Below, piece after piece: positions 57,280 through 64,000 of a stretch of DNA of 64,000 nt. Numbering within the stretch: the stretch's first letter is position 1; every line of letters begins with the position of its first letter. A program made the position numbers and the translations under genes. The stretch lies in the NCBI GenBank assembly GCA_028023455.1, contig JAQFVV010006272.1:5449217-5513216 (forward strand), given 5' to 3'. The DNA comes from Epiperipatus broadwayi. Lineage: Eukaryota; Onychophora; Udeonychophora; Euonychophora; Peripatidae. The notes below the pieces were generated by a model. It did not search any database and had not been told where the DNA came from. It saw nothing but the letters and a program-made list of their open reading frames with translations.

Positions 57280-60144
57280 CTACATATATATAAACAGATT
57301 TCAAAATTTTTTCATGTAATAAAACATTAATTTACTAAATCAAAAAACAATTTGACAAGGAATGGCAAATTATCATCAATGATAATCAAATATTATCAGC
57401 TCTTCCCTAGTAACCTGAATCAGCCATTGATCAAAAAATTTATTACATATTAATTTATTCACTGAATAAAACAAAATGATAATGTATTAAGAAAGAAACA
57501 AAAGTTTGATAAATTATAAATATCTGTATTATAATAATTCATACAATTAAATAAACATTTATTGCAATGTATATAAGTCAGAATTGCTATTCTAAGATCT
57601 CAAGAGCCTGAATTAAATTATTATTATTTTGAGTGCTTAATTTCATACAAAATGTCATTTAATTGATTTATTTTACACAAAGTACATGTATTTGATATAT
57701 AATAAAACCAAATACTATTATATTATTATTTTAAAGATACAAAATAATAATAAAACTAGTAATTTTACTTTTTTCTCATAAAACAAAGTAACCAAAATTA
57801 ATAAACTTGTTAAATATAAAATATGTAAATGCTTATTATATTAAAATCTATTCCACTTTTTTGTTTATAAGAATTAGCATTAATAATATTACGCATGTGT
57901 AACAAATAAATATCAATGTTGACATTTAGCTATTTTATTTTATATAACTTTTGTACAAAATAAAATAATAAAAATATGGCAAATTTTCTTTATATAACAT
58001 AAAATAATAAAAAATACATTAATTATAAAGATAAAAATACAGTATTTACATTGCTAAATTTCATTATACTAATATTTTATAGCATTTAGCATTAATATGC
58101 TAACTTGTATAATGAACAGTTGTAAACAATTTCATGATATTGTATTTAAAATTAATAAGCATAAAGACACAGAATATTAAATTGACATCTACTTATCTAG
58201 AAATAAAACTAAGAGCCTTTAGTGTTATCACTATCATTGACAGATAACTTAAAATTTGAAATGAACAAATAACCAATTTTAATAGAAAAACTATCAATAT
58301 CACAGCTACAATTCAGAAAATATCAGCAATTACATAACATTAAAAAAATATTAGCTTAACTTCTAGCTAAAAAACTCCCTTACTGTTCTATAATAGATAT
58401 TCAATGAATTTTACTAGTGCAGTGTCAGATTATAATTCTATTTAAAAGGTAATAAACCTTCCTCCTAGCTAACGCTGTATATAATATTAAATACTTTAAA
58501 TGATCAAATTTCTATGTTAAAATTTGCCCATAATGTTGCCTTCTATATATAAAAATAAAAATAATCAATTTTGTTTTAAATTGATTATTTTTAATATTAA
58601 ATCAATGATGTTAAATACGAGAATACTCTTATTCCAGCCACGAAATAAAGACTTTGAGAAAATAAGAACAATTGTGTTATTTTCAAATCATACATGTTAA
58701 TAAGATTATCAAAAGTAATGGATGTAAAGTGAATGATCTAATATATTCACAGTACTCGTTTCAAGACACTTAAGTTTGCCCTATATAAGTGCATTTAGGT
58801 TTGAAAATAAAATGGTCATTCCTATTTTCTCAATTATCTTGTAACTGGTATGCGAGTATCCTCGTATTTATCATTGTCGATTTAATATTATGTATGGCAC
58901 TAGTGAGGAAGGTTTATTACCTTTTAAATACAACTATAATACATATTCATAATTTTAATAGCCAGTTATTTATTAAGTTAATAAACCTTTTTTTTTTTAA
59001 TTTCCAAATAAAATATGGTATAAATTTTCATAATTAGCTTTGAAGATTTTCTAAATTTACAATTTTTTTTTAAATATCTTATTAGCAAATAAAATAATTA
59101 ATATCAATTTTGTATTACCTCTATTTTATATATATGCTTTTTAAAAAATATATTAGTTTATTTATTAATAAATTAAATACATATTCGAATTTTAGCAATA
59201 AATATTTGATGATCTCTTTTTAAAAAGACAAAAATTTATTAAAGTGATAAAAAATGAAACTACTTTTCTTCCTTCTTTTTTCATTCTTTTATTTCAACCC
59301 GAATTTGTTTCCTATTCTGTTTATTTATTTATGCTAAAATAGATATTTTTTTGATAAAATAAATTTTATTAAAACACTATTATCTATTTCCATTTAAAAT
59401 GTCCACTGAAAAATAAAAAAAAATAATTTAGATCTATGGTAGAATTAAATAGTATGATAACAAACTTTATTTGAGTTTGTAATTCTGAATGATTTTAGAA
59501 AATTTCATTAAGCATTGAATTGCAATTATGTAATACCAGATTTCAAAATTCTCTAGAATTAGAATCCTTAATATCATAATATTCAACTTGGCAATTGCGA
59601 TCTGCAGTCAATAATATATCCAATAAATATCTTTATAATCAAATATAAATGTTAATACATTTCTGTGGAGACTACTGATATCAAAAAAGTAGCTCAAATG
59701 CCAATGCTTAGTATAAGAATACAGATAATTCAGTTTATAAATAAAACGTTTAATTCTAATAGTGCTAAAGATTGCAACCAGTGATCAATAATACTTAATA
59801 ACTTTATAATTATAGTATTTAATCAAAACTGAATACTACATATTATAAACAAATCTATATTTCTTCTACTCACATTACTGACAAAAATAAAAAAATTGTC
59901 AATTGTTTTTAAAGCAAGAATGTGATAACTTTTTACATTATAGTTATCTTCAATATTAATATAGTTTACTTCTAGGTATAAAAACTAATTTCAATCATTG
60001 AAACTTTATGTGAAATTTCTTGATTGAACTAATTTTCTTTTAACTATTTCTTCTCTAAATATATATAATGCTTAAAGAGTGAATTTTTATGCTACGGATA
60101 AAGGATACCAAGATCAAACAATAAGAAATACATTTTAGAATTAC
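57280..60144. other. SLK intron sequence (2.9 kb), no feature
   Basis: This is AT-rich, bounded by the acceptor at 57280 and the donor at 60144 (minus strand). The 82-codon plus frame at 58789-59037 is hydrophobic low-complexity sequence. Confidence 0.55.
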
Positions 60145-60258
60145 CTCACTAGATCCATCTTCATCTTCCATTTCAACAATTTCGACTACCTCAGCTTTAG
60201 CCTCGCTAATGAGATCCTTAACAGGCTTAGGATTAACAGCATTTTCAATGAAAGGGTG
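60145..60258 (-). CDS. SLK: SLK-like kinase exon: end of kinase domain and KPxKDLxxEAKAEVVE segment
   Basis: This 114-bp exon (38 codons, phase 0 to 0) follows an 80-bp intron; acceptor cattccag|CAC, donor AGTGAG|gtaatt. It starts HPFIENAVNPKPVKDLISEA and continues KAEVVEIVEMEDEDGSSE. HPF closes the catalytic domain. The KPVKDLISEAKAEVVE stretch matches the segment directly after the kinase domain in SLK, STK10 and Slik, and is the strongest reason for choosing this family over other Ste20 kinases such as MST or TAOK. The exon ends in an acidic patch that leads into the disordered linker. Confidence 0.87.
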
Positions 60259-60338
60259 CTGGAATGCAAAGCATTCAAAAATAAATTTAAAAATTTTTAA
60301 ATATATAAAACATATATTTTTACATATAAGCACTTTAC

Positions 60339-60420
60339 CTTAAGAAGCTCATCCATAGAAACACGAGCATTTGGATCTTTGACCAGGCACTTAGAGAGAA
60401 AGTCACTGAACTCTGATGAC
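60339..60420 (-). CDS. SLK: SLK-like kinase exon: kinase subdomain XI
   Basis: This 82-bp exon has acceptor ...ttttttag before base 60420 and donor CTTAAG|gtaaag. One leading base completes the previous codon; the frame then reads SSEFSDFLSKCLVKDPNARV followed by SMDELLK. This is the kinase subdomain X/XI helix with the near-invariant arginine (NAR) that ion-pairs with the APE glutamate in protein kinases. The order DFLxKCLxKxxxARxxxxxLL is that of Ste20/SLK kinases. It ends in phase 0 and joins the next exon, HPFIENAV, directly, giving the usual LLxHPF motif across the junction. The upstream exons with the VAIK lysine, HRD and DFG motifs are not in the window. Confidence 0.85.
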
Positions 60421-60889
60421 CTAAAAAAAAATGGGAGAGAAGGATTATTATTTAAATTACATCTACTATTATTAAATTACATCAAGTTTTACATATTGTT
60501 CTATTTTTCAATATTTCTTTTGTGAATACTATATTAAATATTCTATTTATATTACAAAATAAGCTTTAAATTTAAACTTTTTTTTTTAAATCCACTCATC
60601 ACTATTTTTATCCTTCAAAATGCAAATATACTTATCATTTTATATTTTTAAAAAATAAATATTTAATTTTATATATGATGATAAACATTTACTATGGACA
60701 AATTTCAACAGAATTGTCATAAAAATCTATTTTCAATGTTTAAAATTATTTAATGCCACAAATGTTTATATGCGCAAATACAAATACACACAGAAACATA
60801 ATAGAGAAACATTTCAAGGGTCTCTAGCAATAAATAAAAAGAAAACAAATTAACTAATATAATTATTGCATTTTTTGAATTGTCAAACA

Positions 60890-61800
60890 TTTTAAAATAA
60901 AAGATGAAATATGCAATTAAATCTACAAAGGAGAAAGCTCCAGAAAATGATGGAATTACTATTAATATCTTAAAATAAGTAGATGAAGGCAAACTATATA
61001 CCATATATCTAAATGATAAAGATGGATTAGAATGATATATTAATATTTAAGAATAATAATAAATATTAGAAATTATAGACTTATAAGTCTTCTATCAATC
61101 CTATACAAAATCTTCAATATGATAAATTACATCTTATATACAGTAAATTTTAGACCCCCCACCCCACCTCCATAGAATTTTAAAGTGATTTTAGCACAAT
61201 GGATCATATCCAAATATTGAGAGAAATTATAGAAAGGATTAAAGAATATGAGTTGACATTATAGATATGAAAAGGCATTTGATTCTATAAGCATTTTCAC
61301 TGTGTTTAATGTTTTGAACTCAAAATATTGTCATATTCTAAAGAAACTTTATAAAAATACAAGAGCAATGATTAGATTACACGGTACTAAGATTTACATA
61401 GATATGGGTATACATCAAGAGGATTCCATATCAACAAAAAATTTTTCAGCAATTTTGCATGAAGTATTTTATGGAAAATACAGAAACTGCAGACCACTTA
61501 AGTAAGTAGGAAGATATATATATTAAAAATAGCAAGAGGGATTAAATGCAAAATACTTTGATGAGAGACCAAACAGATATTATTGACATCACTGAAAGAA
61601 TTAAGAGACTGATATAGAGCTAGGAATATTGATAGAAGAGAAATTATAAAAGATCTAAAAAAAAAAACTATAAAAGAAATGGATGAAATGAGGAAATTTA
61701 TTGATATGATGTGGTGAAGAGAGATTGTGTATCAGAGGAACTGGATTAAAGTTGGAATGATCATCCTACAATGGATCAAAAATAATGATAATGTCCACAT
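60890..61800 (+). pseudogene. Decayed RTE-like LINE reverse transcriptase
   Basis: Plus-strand fragments in order: MKYAIKSTKEKAPENDGITI (KxxKAPGxDGI region, 60904), NIRNYRLISLLSILYKIFNM (NYRPISLLS, 61060), STMDHIQILREIIERIKEYE (61198), YEKAFDSISI (motif A FVDYEKAFDSV-like, 61266), LYKNTRAMIRLHGTKIYIDM and GIHQEDSISTKNFSAILHEV (motif B GVRQGDxISPKLF-like, 61345-61470). The VDYEKAFD form and STxDHIxxLxxIIEK point to the RTE group. Stops and shifts are frequent. YADD is not visible. It lies in the SLK intron right of exon 60339-60420. Confidence 0.7.
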
Positions 61801-63030
61801 ATGCTATTTTCCATTTTTTATAAAACTTGAAAATCTCAAAAACTATTTTGCAATCAAAGTACAAAGCAAAATTAATTCATTAACTTAATAATCAATGGTC
61901 AAAATAAATTAACAAAGTGATAATAATGTTTAGCTGTCATAAGAGATAAGAGTTATAGATTTATTTATTTTTTTTGCCAAGTGAATAATATCTTTTTCAC
62001 TAATTTGAAAGAAAGTGATACTCTATATAGGAATTATATTCAACCATTTTTGTTTACAAACTCTCGGAAATAAATCTTCAACTATATATCGCCAAGATTG
62101 TTGTTTCCTAATTCCAAATGTTTCATTTATTTATACAAAACAATTCACAATTATGGCAGGATAAAGAAAAAGCAGTTTAACCAAAACTCATATTTAAATG
62201 ACTACTGCATTTTTTTCACTTATATAAAAATATAGGGATAAAATAAAATATTATTACACAGGGTTGATCAAAAATTTATTTATAATATTATTTTATTGTT
62301 TTGTTAACACAATTAATTAAACATTTAAAAACAAAATTTAAAAAAATTAATAAAACAAAAACATTATAATAAAAAAAGAGCAGGAGAAATCTGTTCAACT
62401 TTTTTTATGGATGGTATATAAATCTTTACAGAATATTGTTAAGCTAAAAACGCTTTGATAAAACCTATATCATTTTTTAACAAAAATAAAGCATATATTA
62501 TTTGAAATATCATACTCTGTTAGTATTTAAAATAATGGATGCTTTGTAATTATTCAATTTACAATTAATAAAATTAATACCTTTTTTAAAAAAGAGAAAA
62601 TATACTCTTTTATTTTATCCAAGTTTGATAAAATTTGCTAATAAATAAAAAAAATTCCCTCCTCTTTGTTTTCTATTAAACGATAGAACAAAAAGTAAAA
62701 TCATTACAAAGAATTACTATTCAGTTCTTAATGTTTTGATACATTTAGAATATTTTGCAGTTTCTGAATGTAGAACTGTAATATCTGTTATATTTTGGTC
62801 CAAGCTACCCTTGCATGTATTGTAAATCTCATATAATAGTTAATAATTTATTAATTACTTTTGACTACAATAGATTACATATTTTTTACTTAACTGCAAT
62901 AGAAAAGGACTTTTCAACAAGGAGATACATATAATTAAATTTTAAAAAATAATGAAATTATTAATAAGTTGAGAGATCACACTTTCATATATATTTACTA
63001 TGTGTATTCACTTATTTACATTTACTCAGA
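61801..63030. other. SLK intron sequence, no feature
   Basis: This is AT-rich and no further kinase exon could be supported. Confidence 0.45.
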
Positions 63031-63567
<537 letters not shown>

Positions 63568-63821
63568 GTATGCCTAAGTCATCAAGAACGAAGGTCTTAT
63601 TAATAATCTTTTTTCCCCCATATTCTAATCATTTTCACACTTAAAAACTGTGATATATATCTGTGATAGATAAAGACAGCGATGGCTGATTACTGAACAG
63701 TTGTTTTCTAGCAAAAAGTAAGTAATACGGTCGTTCATAACAAAAATAATTCTAACATAATAACAAACATGGCGTCGCGTCAAGAAGCAAACGACGTAAA
63801 TTGCACTCAAACGGCGATAAA

Positions 63822-64000
63822 ATGAAAACTGCGACTATCGGAAAAACATACGCAAACGTAACAAAAATGAACCAGCAGCTTCACAGCATCGAAAAAAGTC
63901 CAGCATTAACACAGACAGCAAGATTTAGGAAGGTAAATCAAGCCGACATAAATAATTTAAACCTCGTGGAAAACAATAATGAAGAGCCCTCCCCAACGAT
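63822..64000 (+). CDS. Partial open frame, probably LINE ORF1 start (runs off the window)
   Basis: From the ATG near 63822 the frame reads MKTATIGKTYANVTKMNQQL, then HSIEKSPALTQTARFRKVNQ, ADINNLNLVENNNEEPSPT, and is open to the window edge. Upstream in frame is a basic stretch SRSKRRKLHSNGDK. The sequence from about 63750 is far less AT-rich than any flank and holds CG-rich words (GGCGTCGCGTC), which suggests a recent insertion. No domain is identifiable in 60 residues. A LINE ORF1 or gag N-terminus is a guess from context. Confidence 0.35.
   Translation, partial: MKTATIGKTYANVTKMNQQLHSIEKSPALTQTARFRKVNQADINNLNLVENNNEEPSPT

Larger units (their letters stand above)
22248..60420 (-). other. 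SLK: SLK/STK10 (Slik)-like Ste20 kinase gene, partial, five exons
   Basis: Five minus-strand exons join in frame with GT-AG borders: 60420-60339, 60258-60145, 57279-57168, 30685-30162 and 23267-22248. Junction phases are 0, 0, 1 and 0, and the last visible exon leaves in phase 0. They encode about 617 residues: the end of a protein kinase domain, then a long acidic, lysine-rich, low-complexity linker. SLK and STK10 (LOK) are GCK-V Ste20 kinases that act at the cell cortex, for example on ERM proteins, and end in a coiled-coil PKK-type domain. That function is family knowledge. The sequence itself shows only the subdomain XI tail and the KPxKDLxxEAKAEVVE segment typical of this group. Introns are 80 bp, 2.9 kb, 26.5 kb and 6.9 kb. 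The first part of the kinase domain (beyond 64000) and the C-terminal coiled coil (left of 22248) are outside the visible exons. Confidence 0.82.

Overview
The window is AT-rich, repeat-dense, intron-rich metazoan nuclear DNA, most likely from an invertebrate. No host gene is complete. The only host gene I can support is a minus-strand STE20-family kinase of the SLK/STK10 (Drosophila Slik) group. It is seen as five exons, in transcript order 60420-60339, 60258-60145, 57279-57168, 30685-30162 and 23267-22248. These encode the last helix of the kinase domain, the family-typical KPxKDLxxEAKAEVVE segment, and a long charged, proline-containing, disordered linker. The reading frame joins exactly through all five exons. 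The rest of the kinase domain would lie beyond base 64000 and the C-terminal coiled-coil region would lie left of base 22248. I found no exon for that region in the first 22 kb, so that stretch is read as intron or 3' flank.

Almost everything else is transposable-element material inside these introns. From left to right it holds: a palindromic SINE-like composite with a 13-bp target duplication (2.9-3.7 kb); a decayed LINE (about 4.2-4.7 kb); a long palindrome (7.6-8.5 kb); a piece of a Ty3/gypsy-type integrase (15.1-15.5 kb); a pogo/Tigger-like DNA element (16.7-17.6 kb); a decayed Penelope-like element (PLE, 18.1-20.9 kb) interrupted by a palindromic element whose end has been amplified in tandem; a decayed Jockey/CR1-like LINE (27.4-29.9 kb); an inverted pair of PLE 3' ends (31.7-33.3 kb); a well-preserved L1/Tx1-like LINE (35.7-38.1 kb) with an 11-bp target duplication; a hAT MITE (43.1-43.4 kb); a second Tigger-like copy (44.2-45.2 kb); a third PLE (50.0-51.2 kb) and a PLE remnant (52.5-52.7 kb); two palindromic MITEs (51.6 and 54.3 kb); an RTE-like LINE remnant (60.9-61.8 kb); a very long AAT microsatellite (63.03-63.57 kb); and the start of a more GC-rich, probably LINE, open frame running off the right edge.

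The least explained structure is a family of three diverged, head-to-tail units plus a fourth partial one at about 31.2-35.4, 35.6-41.3, 46.3-49.8 and 49.9 kb, all within the 26.5-kb intron between kinase exons 57168-57279 and 30162-30685. After subtracting nested insertions each unit is about 3-3.5 kb. Units share a TATA-like block (clear in two), a leader, a GT donor-like site, an aligned CCACAG acceptor-like site followed by related sequence, and (clear in two) a conserved 3' block, but no shared long open frame. They look like a repeated, spliced, non-coding transcription unit, or a non-coding retroelement. This is my main candidate for something undescribed.

No CRISPR array, rRNA or confident tRNA gene was seen. 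Coordinates of repeat edges are by eye and may be off by several bases. Family assignments rest on recognised motifs, not on database searches.
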